From the NCBI GenBank assembly GCA_019022495.1, contig JAFEKR010000001.1, positions 2,232,001 through 2,296,000 of the forward strand: 64,000 bases of DNA, in the 5' to 3' direction. This document shows positions 10,982 through 21,658 of this stretch, piece after piece (the stretch's first letter is position 1; each line of letters begins with the position of its first letter). The position numbers and the translations under genes were made by a program. The notes beneath the pieces were generated by a model. That model ran no database searches. It had not been told where the DNA came from and saw only the letters and a program-made list of their open reading frames with translations. The stretch comes from Epichloe hybrida. Its lineage: Eukaryota > Ascomycota > Sordariomycetes > Hypocreales > Clavicipitaceae.

Positions 10982-11610
10982 GGTAAAATATCGACGGCGA
11001 CGCGGATGTAGTTATGGATGGCTTTTGGCGTCGACTTTCGAGTACCCCGTCTGAGTTTTAGTGCTGTCACGACAAATCGCCGCACCTTAGCCGAACCACT
11101 GGGCCGGGGCGTGCTGTGGTGCAGCCCCCATGAACCCCATAACCACCAGGACCCGAACACCAGGGCTGTGAGTTGGCGCACGACGACGCAGTGCGGACCA
11201 ACAAATGCTGCATAGCAAACCGCTCCTCATTTCCCCCCTGCGAGCCTGCGAGCCGACCAGGGACAGCATTTTGGCAACTCGTCGGGAATGGAAAGTCGCA
11301 TCCTCTGATGCCTGCACTATATCATGAATTCTTTGGCTTACCGTGTGCTTGCACTGACTTCCTCCGGCCATGGCCCAGCGGTGGGCATTCATTTTCGACC
11401 CAGGATGCCAGAACTGTCAGTCTGACAATTTCATCCATGCCAATTGTCATATCCTGCCGACTCGTATCTGTCGTCCATCTTTAGATTCATGAGTGCTTGC
11501 AGTTTCCTCCTGAATTTCGACCACGCAGTCGTCGTTCTCTCCTGCAGCCGCATTTCCAGCCGGCTCTCATCCAAAGTCGTGTGAGGCCCAACCATCGGCC
11601 TCATATAATC
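10982..11610. other. Divergent promoter region of CTK1
   Basis: About 630 bp separate the CTK1 start codon from the ATG of the degenerate gene on the other strand. I see no convincing coding frame. The interval presumably holds the CTK1 promoter and, if it was ever transcribed, that of the neighbour. Confidence 0.45.
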
Positions 11611-12131
11611 ATGACCTCAACAGCCGTCACTACACGGTCAGAGGGTTGGAGAAGACTATATACGGATCCTCTCGGATCATTTACGAAGCACGCTCAATCA
11701 ACTGAAATGATGAGTCTGACGATTGAAATCCCTTCAAAAAAAAATCCGAGTTCTGGAGACCTGGCGACAACACGGTCCCTCTCAAGCTGCGTCAAAAGGT
11801 GTCCGAGATGATCAGCATTCGCGTAAATGACAATCTGCTCCCTGGTAATCCGTGACTCCAAAGTTCGACTCTTGAGGCGTCAGAATCGAGTGTCAGTACA
11901 GTCTGGTCTCGTAGCTCAGTCGCGATTCGCATTGATCAGCATCTATCCGCGGACGTGACGGGCTGTGGTCTTCAGCCCAAACTTGGTCTTCGTAGGACCA
12001 AAAAAGCTGTGAGTAATAGACCGGATCCATCGACTAGAAGCACAGGCAACGCTGACTCCGAACGACAGCAGAGGGAAGTGCAGAGAGTAGCCGCACAGAA
12101 TGCGGCTAGGGCGAGAGCCAAGGGCTTCTAA
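11611..12131 (+). pseudogene. Degenerate orphan gene with one frameshift and one nonsense codon
   Basis: The ATG at 11611 opens a polar frame beginning MTSTAVTTRSEGWRRLY that continues sensibly to an A9 run at 11736-11744. After a shift there, a second frame reads EFWRPGD and LKLRQKVSEM, passes an in-frame TGA at 11853-11855, and stays open for 91 further codons to a TAA at 12129-12131 with a basic C-terminus (ARARAKGF). Long colinear open stretches on both sides of each break suggest a once-intact gene of about 170 residues. I recognise no family. A short intron starting at GTAATC (11845) could bypass the TGA, but the acceptors I found shift into a frame that stops soon after. Sequencing error at the A-run remains possible. 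Confidence 0.5.
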
Positions 12132-13803
12132 AAGCCATCATGGTAGATATTGACTGAAGTCGATCCCAGGTTCCTGATAATGCGTAATCAAGTCGCCGCT
12201 GAGAGATGCTCTTATCTCCGGTGCTTTTACGAATTGCTGCGTAACCTGGAAGCGTCCTTTGGACAAAGATGACTTTCCACCGACATATTCTTGTAACTAG
12301 CGAATCCGAACTGATTTTGTGAGGTGCCGTTTCTCATTGGTCCTAAATTCGTATCACCTTTTTGGAGTCGTATCCAACAGTGACGGCGAACGTCGCGGCA
12401 TCGAGTGTATTGGCGTGTTTCGACGAGAAATGAACTTGTAGAAGGCAGCCGCAGCGACCTCGTGCGGGCTAGGCTTGCATCACGGCGACTTCATTTTCGT
12501 ACGAATTCTTGTCCAGAGCCCGGTCGCCCCATGTCGCTCAAGCCCGATCATTGACTTGTTCAAATGGGACAATTCAACAGTCCTTTGCGGTGCCAAAGAG
12601 GTGGGATAACCCAACCATGTTTGGTCTGATCAAGCACGAGGGAGTGGATTGACTTGTGGACAAACGTAGAGCAAAGGTCGAGGTCTCAGGTCTAAATCAC
12701 GTGGTCGATTTTTGATCAAGCGGATCATCCACGGACTTTACGAAAAGTCGTGTTTCCCTGCAGGCTGCTGCCTGAGGCATCAATACGGCAGCCTTAGGCA
12801 CAAAAATGCCCTACATATGTAGACAACCCAAAGAAAAGTACGGATCCGTACAGACGTACAAATCACATACAAAAGTGACTTATCGTAGTTATTATTAGAT
12901 TCTTCCTCTATGTCATTAGAATCCCAGGCATAAAGGTTGTCAGGACCGTTAGGACTGTCAAGCTCGCGAGGGTCTGAGATCCACCTTCTTTCATTATCAT
13001 CATCATCATTAACAACAACAGCAGCAGCAGCAGCAGCTTCGTCTTCTAACTCTGATAATGATTGTAAAACAATCCTTTAAACCCTCCGACTGTCAGCTCG
13101 ACCTTCGCGACCTTCGCGACCTTTGCAATAGTTATTATCCCCTTCTAAGCGAATTATTTGCTCAATACGCCTCTCATTCAAGTTACCCGGTGAGATTACG
13201 ACCCCACTGGCTAATTAGGTCCTTGTGTAATCATTCCCAGGTCTTATGCAGGGGACACGACTTTTGACGCGGACCTTCGTATTTGACGCGAAATGCTCAG
13301 TGCTCGGCAGTGGCCCGCCGCAAAAAGAACTGGAACACGGCGATCGGGTTTTGTCAACTTCGCTCGCCTATCGGTGAATTTCGTCCTGCCGCGATTGGGT
13401 TACTGGGAAAGAGGGAAAGCACCAATAATAGAACAAATCATGTTTTCGGCTCCAATATTACTCAGACGACCCTCTTTGGCAGGCAAGACCGACGGAGCTC
13501 ATTCCCATATTGAAGTAGCCCATTGACTGTGTTGCTTGCGCAGTCTTTATCTTGTTGTATATGGACGTATCATACTCCGACCTCCTTCACAAGTGCAATG
13601 CCTTTGTGTTCCAGGACATATTCCTTTTATCGGTTTGTGCTGTTCGCCATCGGCTGCGTTTTCTATGTAGGCTTTATCTCCCCCACCCCACCCCCTTTTT
13701 TTCCTGTTCTTATCATCAGTGCACTTGCCGCCAGTCTAGCGCCGTATTTTCTTCACAAAGTTGCCCATTTATTACGGCGCACTAGTCGAGCATCTTCAAA
13801 AAG
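12132..13803. other. Gene-poor stretch with simple repeats and palindromes
   Basis: No intact gene. A minus-strand frame without ATG runs from about 13078 to 12778, with acidic text and an Ala/Val run encoded by the GCA/CAA repeats at 13012-13037; it looks like a decayed coding segment. Perfect palindromes CTACATATGTAG (12811-12822) and GTACGGATCCGTAC (12838-12851) lie close together. The right end is the promoter and leader of the hydrolase at 13804. Confidence 0.45.
12811..12851. repeat. Two adjacent perfect palindromes
   Basis: CTACATATGTAG (12 bp) and GTACGGATCCGTAC (14 bp) are separated by 15 bp. They may be a protein-binding pair or debris of a mobile element. I found no matching terminal inverted repeats nearby. 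Confidence 0.6.
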
Positions 13804-15443
13804 ATGGAGTGGTTTGGGCACGCCAAGGTTGATTTTACTCATGCGCCCACGCCACGAACATTGAAAGAGAAGGATGGCAAAGAGACGGACGTGCTCAAGA
13901 TTGTCGAGGCAGCGACGCCGCCTTGCCGATTGAATCCGCTGCTTTTCAATGGCCATGTACAAACGATGTGGACCATCATGAGACCACATGGGCCGCAGGT
14001 TTACTATCGGCGCAAGATATTCGAAGCTGACCACAAAACCTACCGGGGAACCTTTGCAGTGGATTTTGCCGTGCAGCCTTTCGAAGGCGGGGACGAGTCT
14101 TTACCGAGAAGAACGATGTACTACACTGACGGCGAGTTCGCCAACATTGGCTCCGACGATTCCAAGCCTATGCTCGTCGTTTTGCATGGACTCTCTGGTG
14201 GCTCGCATGAGGTCTATTTGAGACACGCTATCTTACCTTTACTGGGTGACGGTGGTTGGGAGGTGTGCGTGGTCAATTCAAGAGGATGCGCGATGAGCAA
14301 AATCACGAGCGGTATACTCTATAACGCTCGTACTACGTGGGACATGAGACAGGTTAGTCTCAGGTGCCATGATCGTTGCTGAAAGACTCATGTTAACGTC
14401 TGCCGCGCAGACGGTAAAGTGGTTAAGAGAGACCTTCCCGAATCGTCCTTTGTTTGGTCTAGGCTTCTCGTTGGGGGCTAACATGCTCACAAACGTAAGT
14501 ACGAAAACACATAGGAATACCAATCTCAATCTCCCCACCCCCCTCGGCAATTGGATGCTAAAACGCGAGGCAGTATTGTGGCGAAGAAGGGGAGAAATGC
14601 TTGCTCAAAGGAGCAGTTGTCTGCTCAAACCCTTTCAATCTGGAAGTCTCGAATAAAATGATGCAGAACAGCTTGATTGGCAAGGAGGTGTATCTCAGAG
14701 CCATGGGCAGTAAGTGATGCACGGCAATCCGAAGTCCCTCGAGCGACTCGTCTGTCTGACATTTTTATAGCGGCCATGAAATCCTTAATTGAAACGCATG
14801 AGGAAGCGTTGAAGAAGCATAGCAGCCTCGATCCGCCTTCGATTAAGTCAGTCATCACTTACCTGCACGAGTTTGATCGCGAAGTACAGTACGTGTCGTT
14901 CTTTGTCTGTAGTTGTATTCTGAATCTTGCTGACCATTCGTAGGTGTCCGACATGGGGATACCCTACCGAGACTGCCTACTACCGAGATGCATCGTCCAC
15001 AGATGCGGTGCTCAATATAAGAATTCCTTTTGTTGCTTTACAGGCTACTGACGATCCTGTAAGTAAACTTCTATTGTTCTTTCCCCATCAGATATAGGTC
15101 TTGAAACTGACGGGCATTATAGATTGCCGTTAAACAGGCCCTTCCATACGAAGAGTTTAAACTCAACCCCAATACCGTCATGATCACGACCTCACTAGGT
15201 GGTCATTTGTGCTGGTTCGAATCAGGTGGCAGTCGATGGTACCCAAAGCCGGTAAGCCCCATGAGAGAAACCACAATATACAGGCGTGCTGACTCTTGGC
15301 AGGTATGCAACTTCCTGAATCATCTTGCACGCAAGGTCGATATGGACAGCTTGACCCCATCTACGGAGAGTACTGTTCCCGAAAATTCATCTCACGGTGC
15401 AACCTACAAGCCTATGCAACGCAAGCTCGAGGTATATGGATAG
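13804..15443 (+). CDS. EMB8/YheT-type alpha/beta hydrolase (ABHD1/3, Eeb1/Eht1-like)
   Basis: Seven exons (13804-14352, 14411-14494, 14574-14709, 14771-14888, 14944-15058, 15123-15251, 15303-15443) give 423 residues, and all junctions keep frame. Near the N-terminus RLNPLLFNGHVQT is the family hallmark. LHGLSGGSHE forms the oxyanion region. The nucleophile elbow GFSLGAN places Ser near residue 203. The likely Asp lies in ATDDP and the His in SLGGHLCW, completing the triad. This family (yeast Eeb1, Eht1 and Ymr210w; animal ABHD1/3) covers medium-chain acyl-CoA:ethanol transferases/esterases and phospholipases, so acyl-ester hydrolysis or transfer on lipids is a fair inference. The exact substrate cannot be read from sequence. 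An upstream in-frame extension was rejected because homologues begin near MEWFGHAK. There is no secretion signal. Confidence 0.92.
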
Positions 15444-15776
15444 TGAAGAAGAAAAAGCGGAGAAGTGCCGCGAAGTACTGGTTGTACGCAAATCGACCTA
15501 CCATTGACACAACTTGTTGCACAACCAGAAGAATGATTTCAGACAAGTTGAGAATAGATAGCATTTATCAGTTCTGTGATTTTCACATCCCTGCAGCCAG
15601 AAATCTTATCCATGGTCAAATGTACACCAGATTTGGAAAATACCAATATTCTCCTGTCCAAGATAAGCCCAAACAAACCCCAGAGCGCCAAACGATGCCG
15701 AATGCATAAATAGAGAATTGAAAATGCAAATATCCCATCATCGTGTCCGTCATAGATGGAACCAACCGCCGGTCTT

Positions 15777-16471
15777 TTATGCAAATGCGACCTTCTTCTT
15801 CGTCTTGGTAGCCTTGGATCCCGACATGGCCAAAGTCTTGACTGAGTCGTCGTCGTCGCCCGCCGCGCCCTTTCTCTTTCTCTTCTTCCTCAGAGAATCC
15901 TTGGTGTCCTCAAGCTTGGACTTTTTCTCGTGCTCCTTCTTCCGAGCTTCAACCTTGCGCGCCTCCCTAATCTCCTCCATCTGTCGAGCCTTGATCAATT
16001 TTGATTCGATCTCGCCATTCTTCTCGGCCTGGACCATGGCCATGATTGTTCCCATGCCCTCCTGTCGACGTGCTCGTTAGCGACAACATTTCTGTGGATC
16101 CTCCCCTTACTGCTACACCATTCGCTGGGGTTCAGTTCGGCAAGGAATGACGGTGAGCGACCTACCGTGTCGTCAACGAAAACCTTGCCCTTCTTCTTGC
16201 CCCTCGGCTTGACCACACCCACGGGCGTGACCATGTTCAATTCCGGGATGCCGAGCTCTGCCTCCGTGTACACCTTCTTCTTGGGCTTTTTCAACATTGC
16301 AGCGCGGTTCTTCTCCTTGACTTGCTGCGACACCACGGGGCCCTTGGGCTTCCTTGATTTCGAGATGCCATCGGTGTCGGAGCGTTTTGCGCCTACGCCG
16401 CCTTTGGAAGAGGACCCTCCTTTCGGGGCGGCATGTTTGTTTTTGATCGTTCTTGTTTTGGAGGCCGCCAT
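15777..16471 (-). CDS. LOC1: 60S ribosome assembly/export factor Loc1
   Basis: Two exons (16471-16166 and 16061-15777, with a 104-nt intron) give 196 residues. The protein is very basic. The N-terminus is rich in Lys, Ser and Gly. The central motifs [19 protein letters not shown] and [17 protein letters not shown], followed by a Lys/Glu/Arg-rich helix that ends in KKRKRKG, match the fungal Loc1 family. Loc1 is a nucleolar RNA-binding protein needed for 60S assembly and, in yeast, for ASH1 mRNA localisation. The basic C-terminal helix is probably the RNA-binding or nuclear-targeting part. The start is the first ATG of a MAASK N-terminus. The gene lies tail to tail with the hydrolase, with 333 bp between their stop codons. 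Confidence 0.85.
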
Positions 16472-17112
16472 TGTGGGGGGAGAAAGTCACGATACCCTGA
16501 TTTGACTTCTGGGTTGGTACTTGTGAAGATCTGGTGGTCTGGTGGTGGTGGTGGTGGTGGTGGGAGCGCTGGGTAACGAGGCTGGTGGTTTCTTGCAGGT
16601 AAATTTTTTTTTTCCCAAGAGGCGATAAGCGATTAGGATTAGCTTGCTAGAGAAGGCTAGGGGTGGTAGTGGGGCGCCTTTGCCTGAACCCCTCAACCTC
16701 AGGTCACCATGAGGTAGATGCCTGGTGTCGTTTCACCGGGGAGGATGTCAAATTGATTTTCCGTTAGATTGCATCAAGTTTCGTTGATTGCATGTGACTT
16801 TGGTTGCGTCTTCATGAGTGACTTCAATCAACGCCTAAGCTACGGAAAAGGACAGACGTTCTTCTCGAGTTGCTCTTCGAGAATGGAAATGGGAAAGACG
16901 GAATCCCCATAGATAGGAAGCGCCGCAAGTAGCAGACGACGCGGTGCAGCTACGAGGTCAACACAGACAGCGCGGAAGGCGGTGGTGCCTGCCATTGATT
17001 GTCGATGTTGTTTCGTTGTTGGTGGCCAAGTCAAGTCAACTAACTGGCCGACAACTCACATGTATGTACAAGTGGGATGGTCCACCAGATAAGATACAGT
17101 CACTGTATATAG
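16472..17112. other. Divergent region between LOC1 and the eIF4E gene
   Basis: No gene supported. A CCACCAC-type repeat (GGTGGT on the plus strand, 16540-16562) lies just upstream of LOC1, so it belongs to that leader or promoter. Confidence 0.45.
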
Positions 17113-17113
17113 A

Positions 17114-17482
17114 TGCCTGCCGTGGACGCTGAACCCACGCTGAACCAGACACGGACCTGACAAAGAATTTCTCGGCCTCCACAACACCACACACCTCACC
17201 TCCACAAGCTCGTCTCCTGCCAGTCCCTCGTCGAAAAAAAAGTCTCCAGATCCACCACGCAACAACATTCCTCGACTCGACTCGACTCGTTACCGCCCTT
17301 CGATACTAAATATCGTCTTCATTATCTCACCATCACCTCGCGCTGTCTCTTCAATATCACTATTTGCATCTGTTTGATCCAATTTACGTCATTCTGCGCA
17401 ATCGCCACACACGCCCCGTCTGACACACACGACCCACGTTGTACAACACGCCGCCGTACCCTCACTTTGCTTGCACAACTGT

Positions 17483-17539
<57 letters not shown>

Positions 17540-17885
17540 AGCAACAGCACCAGCAACCGCAACCGCAACCGCAACCGCAACCACGGCCATCGCGTCCCGC
17601 CTCAAGGCCCGTCGTGCGTCACCCTCTTCGTCCTGCATCTGTCCCGGCCTGCAGCGAGCTCTTCCATCACCTCAAACCCAGCCGCCTCCGACGCTTGTCC
17701 ACCTTTTCAGCACGCCAGTAACATTGTCGAAACGTCGCTCCTCTGCAGTGTACGCCTTCCGCCGCCCTTGCAAGTCTCCTCGTCCAACTTCTCCTTTCCT
17801 CTTGCTTTGACCCTCGCAAGTCTGCTTCGGGGTGTCTACCGACATCGAGCCGCTCTTTTCAACGCGACGCCTAAATAACGTCTTC
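17114..17885 (+). promoter_or_regulatory. 772-nt ATG-free leader of the eIF4E gene
   Basis: I read this stretch line by line and found no ATG on the plus strand over 772 nt; about 12 would be expected by chance. It is pyrimidine-rich, carries CTCGA repeats (17272-17289) and the CGGCAA/CAACCG array at 17483-17582, and abuts the start codon at 17886. The transcription start site is unknown, so the leader may be shorter than the whole stretch. Confidence 0.6.
17483..17582 (+). repeat. Hexanucleotide array (CGGCAA)n then (CCGCAA)n
   Basis: About ten tandem copies of CGGCAA grade into AGCAAC and then into four copies of CCGCAA. Reading frames across it start only at TTG, so it is treated as untranslated leader, not as an Asn-Gly repeat protein. 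Confidence 0.85.
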
Positions 17886-19127
17886 ATGGCGACCGACAAC
17901 AATAACCTTTGGACCCGTCGCACAAAGTAAGTTCCGAATACTACCTTCCATACCTTGCTTCGTGCCACACATCCCCACTGTCGCTTTATACCGATCACTA
18001 TGAGCATAACAAGGGCTGATCACGGTTGTTTTTCTGTCCACTCGCAGCTCCGGTAAGCTATCGCTCACGACATCGTCACCCGGCCCGAACGGCTCATCGG
18101 CGAATGATTCCTCACGTAATGGCCCTTTCTCAAGGCGCCATGGAGGCGAAACCTCGGCGCATGGCAAGGCCAGCCCCTTCAACGCGTCAGGCGGTGGCCT
18201 AGCATCTCCTACAAGCGGCGCTTCGAGCGCTTTTGGCTTGGGCTCAGGTGCTTTTGCGTCGTTTGGGTCTGCCAAGACACCCAAGTCTGGTGGCAATCCG
18301 TTCGATACAGCCATGGCCTCCGCTGTGCCCAAGACTACGGTCCTAAAGGATGGAAATAAGTCCCTGGCTAAAGTCTCTAGCATGGCATCTATCGCCGAGA
18401 AGAGGACTTCCGCCTCCTCTTCAGCTGCGAAAGCCCATTCGCTGAAAGATGCGTGGTCTTTCTGGTACCGACCCCCCATCTCCAAGGCCCACGGCTTCAT
18501 TGCATACGAAAATACGTTGCATGGCATTGCCACTGTACGCACTGCCGAGGAGTTCTGGGACATTTATTCTCACTTGAAGCGACCATCATCGTTGCCTGTT
18601 GTGTCAGATTATCACCTTTTCAAAAGTGATATTCGTCCTATCTGGGAAGATGACGTGAATCGCAAGGGAGGAAAGTGGGTTGTGAGGATGAAGAAGGGCG
18701 TCGCTGATCGCTACTGGGAAGACTTGATCTTGTCTCTCATCGGGGACCAGTTTGGCGACGCTGGTGAGGACGTTTGCGGTGCGGTACTCAGCATGCGTAA
18801 CGGTGAAGACATTCTGAGCATTTGGACCCGCACAGTTGGTGGTCGGGTTCTCAAGATTCGGTAAGAGCCTTCTTCGGTATCATATTCGTGCTTACCATGC
18901 TGGACGAGGAACTTGACTAACCACTCGTGCTTTCGCTTTGCCTACACAGAGAGACAATGAAGCATGTTCTCAACTTTCCCCCCAACACTCGCGTCGAATT
19001 TAAAAGTCATGACTCCAGCATCCAACAAAGGACTGCCATCGATGAACAACGTCGTGAAAAGGCTCATCAAAACCAGGGCGGCGACAGACGTCACACCTCC
19101 AACATTCAGCGACAGAATCAAGACTAG
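17886..19127 (+). CDS. eIF4E-family cap-binding protein, 4EHP-like class
   Basis: Three exons (17886-17926, 18048-18860, 18950-19127) give 343 residues. Residues 1-120 are Ser/Gly/Thr-rich and disordered. The cap-binding core begins with LKDAWSFWYRPP and continues with TAEEFWDIYSHLKRPS, HLFKSDIRPIWED, GGKWVVRMKKG, YWEDLILSLIGDQF and VCGAVLSMR...ISIWTRT-type text. The FWY form in place of LWY groups it with class II (4EHP/Tif452-like) proteins; 4EHP-type proteins usually bind cap without efficient eIF4G recruitment. It may act in translational repression or as a second initiation factor. The C-terminal tail is Gln/Arg/Asp-rich. The start is the first ATG after a long ATG-free leader. The splice junctions restore Asn (AA|C) and Arg (CG|A). 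Confidence 0.92.
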
Positions 19128-20011
19128 GTGAACATCATGTTGGAAAGCGATTTTTGGCGAGCTTAAGTATTAGAATTCATATCATGTGTTTGTGTTTCTT
19201 TTGCGTCAGATTACTGCACAGTATCTGTGAAACACCGAGGCAAGAGCATATATATACACACATGGGTCCACAACCCAGACTTCATGTTGCCGTCTCTGTC
19301 TCGAGCGGTTTCGCTCCGCCTCAAGTACATTATTTCTATTGCATCTTCTTTGCTACGTGTTTGGTCGAACGACTAGCGCCCTATTCTCCGAGTCCTTTTT
19401 TTGTTTCCAATTCCATTTCATTTTACTCAACACGACATGGGCAAGGAGTGCTTCTTTGGTTGCGGTTGCATTGTGAAAATTCAATCTTCATCCGGTTGTT
19501 TCTGAGGTTTCAATGCATACAGCAGGGCGGGCGTGAAGAAGAAACGAGGTCTTTTTTTTTTTTTTTTTTTTTTTTTCTCATGGGGGGGAATGGTCGGTCA
19601 AATTATCATGATGGGAGAAACGACACAGAAGTTGAGAAGCAAAGGGGCTATCGCGGGGGAGAGCGTAGAAAGGACGGCGGAATGATTTTTTTGAGACGCG
19701 GTCCATGCACGGATCGGGTCTTGTCATGCGTGGAGCTTTCTTTCATGCACTGATGTACTATATGTATGTACAGCTAAATGAGTCGAGTGAGATTCCAGAA
19801 CAAACCCAAGGGTTTGGTCGTGGGGAAAATGAGGCGCTCTGCGCGATTTGGGAGCATTGTATATGTATGTTGCTTGAAGTGTGCGTGTGTGTGAATGATG
19901 ATGATGATGGGTGTGTCATTGAATTGGGTATTGATTTTTGATGCGATTTCTGACCAAGTAGGCACAACCATCTATTTCGTACACATCCATCTTCATCTTC
20001 ATCCTTATTGT
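19128..20011. other. Convergent intergenic region between the eIF4E gene and SAD1
   Basis: No gene. A T-homopolymer (19551-19576) and GATGAT repeats (19896-19909) are present. It should hold the two facing 3' untranslated regions. Confidence 0.5.
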
Positions 20012-21658
20012 TCACGACTTGCCATTCGCCTTTGGCGTCCTCCTCCGTTCCCAAATCTGCAGATACGTCTCGCCCAGATACAGCAGCTCGCTCTGGACCT
20101 TCTCCACGAACAAGTCCTGGCAACTGACCCATTCGTCCGTCGCGCGATCCCTCACCTGGGCCTTCCACGTTTTGCGCTCATCCCCGCTGTCCGCGACGTC
20201 TTCTCTCGTCCGGACAGCCTCGTGCACCACGTTTGCGACCAAATCGTACCAGATTGGTTCCGAGGGCGGCCACTCGGCGGGGTTCGGTTCCACGTAGGGC
20301 GATACGTCTAGGTTCCTGGCGTCAAAGGTGACGATGGTGGGGTTGCGCTCCGACACGAACTTGTTTTGGGAGAAGCGCTTGACGTGCAGGATGAGGTAGG
20401 GCGGGAGCGGGTGCAGGAGGCGGTATCGCTTGCGCTGGGCGTGGTGCTCTTGTGCTGAGCGGCCGTCGTATTTGGAGAGGATCGTGTGCAGGGGCACCTG
20501 GGGGATGATGTTCTTCTCGAGCTCGTCTTGGAAGAGCGGCGCGGCGGGGAGGTCGAGCGTGAGGAGGAGGAAGCGCACCACGTCGACCTTTACTTCGGCG
20601 GCTTCTTCGAAGCGCAGACGGTCGGTGGCGTCGGCGCGGGCGGTGATGGCTTGGGACTCGACCTTGAGCTTGCCCTGGAAGGTGCGCTGGATCATGGAAC
20701 TTGCTGGTCTGGTTTTGCTGCCGCCGAGGCCGAGGTGGAGGTTGTTGAGGAACCAGGAGAGGAATTCGACGGGGTCGGATTGGCTCGTGAGGGTGAAGCG
20801 CTTGTTGGAGCGGAGGGCAATCTCCTGGAGGAGCTCGTGCGGCGAGACATGGGCTTTGAACGCGCGCGGGTTCCAGATCTTGCGGAAGAGGATCGAGGTC
20901 CGCTTGACGAGCTCTGATGTCTTGGAGAAGTCCTCTAAGAGGAAGTAGTTTCGCAGCGGGGGCACGTGCGAGAGCGCCTGGACAATGACGTTGAGGTAGT
21001 CGTTTTCCTTGATGTTGTTAATGCCCACCAAGCCCGGGGTGTATTGCTTGCCGGACAGGGTCCAGGATTTCGTCGGGCTCGCTGTCTGCGATGGGGGACG
21101 GTCCAGGCTCATCACCTCGGCCTTGGTGTATCGTGGGTCCGACACGTATTTGATGTCGTCTAGGGATTTGCTCTTCACCTCGTATCCTTCGGGGAGGACG
21201 TAGACCTTCTGCGTCTCGAGGTTGATGAAGACGTGGTGGTCTTGGTCGAGAGCATGGAAGTAGGCATGTGATTTGGGGCCTCGTCCCTGGAAGTACTTGC
21301 CGCAGACGAGGCAAGCATACACGTTGATGTTGGACAGAGAAACGGAACACAGCTTCTCAAAGTCAAAGTCGAGCACGTGCCGGTCTATCGTGTCGAGATA
21401 CAGGTCGTCGTAGCCTTCGGTGGGATTTGCCTGTCGCCGGGGCGCCGACGTGACGGGGGCAGCTTCGTCGTCAAAGTCGGATACATCGTCTTCGTCTGCC
21501 TCGGCCGTCGTGGTTTCTCGCAGAGGTGTCGGCGTGAGAGCGGATGCGCCATTCTCGTCCGGGGGGGTTTCGAGTTCTGCTGTTCGCGATTTCTTGGAGG
21601 CTGGTGAAGCGATGCCTGCGAGCTCGTCGAGTGGCTCGGACGCCTGGCGCTTGGCCAT
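20012..21658 (-). CDS. SAD1: Tri-snRNP factor Sad1/USP39, inactive ubiquitin-protease fold
   Basis: An intronless frame of 548 residues is read from the first ATG (MAKRQASEP); upstream in-frame codons begin only with GTG. The acidic N-terminus carries a KK-SR basic patch. A UBP-type zinc finger (CLVCGKYFQGRG with its downstream His residues) lies around residues 105-165, and a USP fold follows with PGLVGINNIKENDYLNV, RKIWNPRAFKAHVSPHE, DPVEFLSWFLN and PYLILHVKRFSQNKF. As in the USP39 family, the position where active USPs carry the nucleophilic Cys reads NDY instead, so the protein should not cleave ubiquitin. Sad1/USP39 is needed for stable U4/U6.U5 tri-snRNP and pre-mRNA splicing in the nucleus. 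Confidence 0.93.
   Translation of the reverse strand: MAKRQASEPLDELAGIASPASKKSRTAELETPPDENGASALTPTPLRETTTAEADEDDVSDFDDEAAPVTSAPRRQANPTEGYDDLYLDTIDRHVLDFDFEKLCSVSLSNINVYACLVCGKYFQGRGPKSHAYFHALDQDHHVFINLETQKVYVLPEGYEVKSKSLDDIKYVSDPRYTKAEVMSLDRPPSQTASPTKSWTLSGKQYTPGLVGINNIKENDYLNVIVQALSHVPPLRNYFLLEDFSKTSELVKRTSILFRKIWNPRAFKAHVSPHELLQEIALRSNKRFTLTSQSDPVEFLSWFLNNLHLGLGGSKTRPASSMIQRTFQGKLKVESQAITARADATDRLRFEEAAEVKVDVVRFLLLTLDLPAAPLFQDELEKNIIPQVPLHTILSKYDGRSAQEHHAQRKRYRLLHPLPPYLILHVKRFSQNKFVSERNPTIVTFDARNLDVSPYVEPNPAEWPPSEPIWYDLVANVVHEAVRTREDVADSGDERKTWKAQVRDRATDEWVSCQDLFVEKVQSELLYLGETYLQIWERRRTPKANGKS

Noticed and set aside
15210..15225. GGTTCGAATC-like tRNA B-box
   Set aside because: It lies inside an exon of the hydrolase and has no A-box or cloverleaf around it. 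No other tRNA-like structure was found in the window.
17471..17878. Open frame with an Asn-Gly repeat (and an overlapping Thr-Ala repeat frame) upstream of the eIF4E start
   Set aside because: Both frames begin at TTG, not ATG. They are products of the hexanucleotide array in the leader and have no ATG anywhere on the plus strand between 17114 and 17885.
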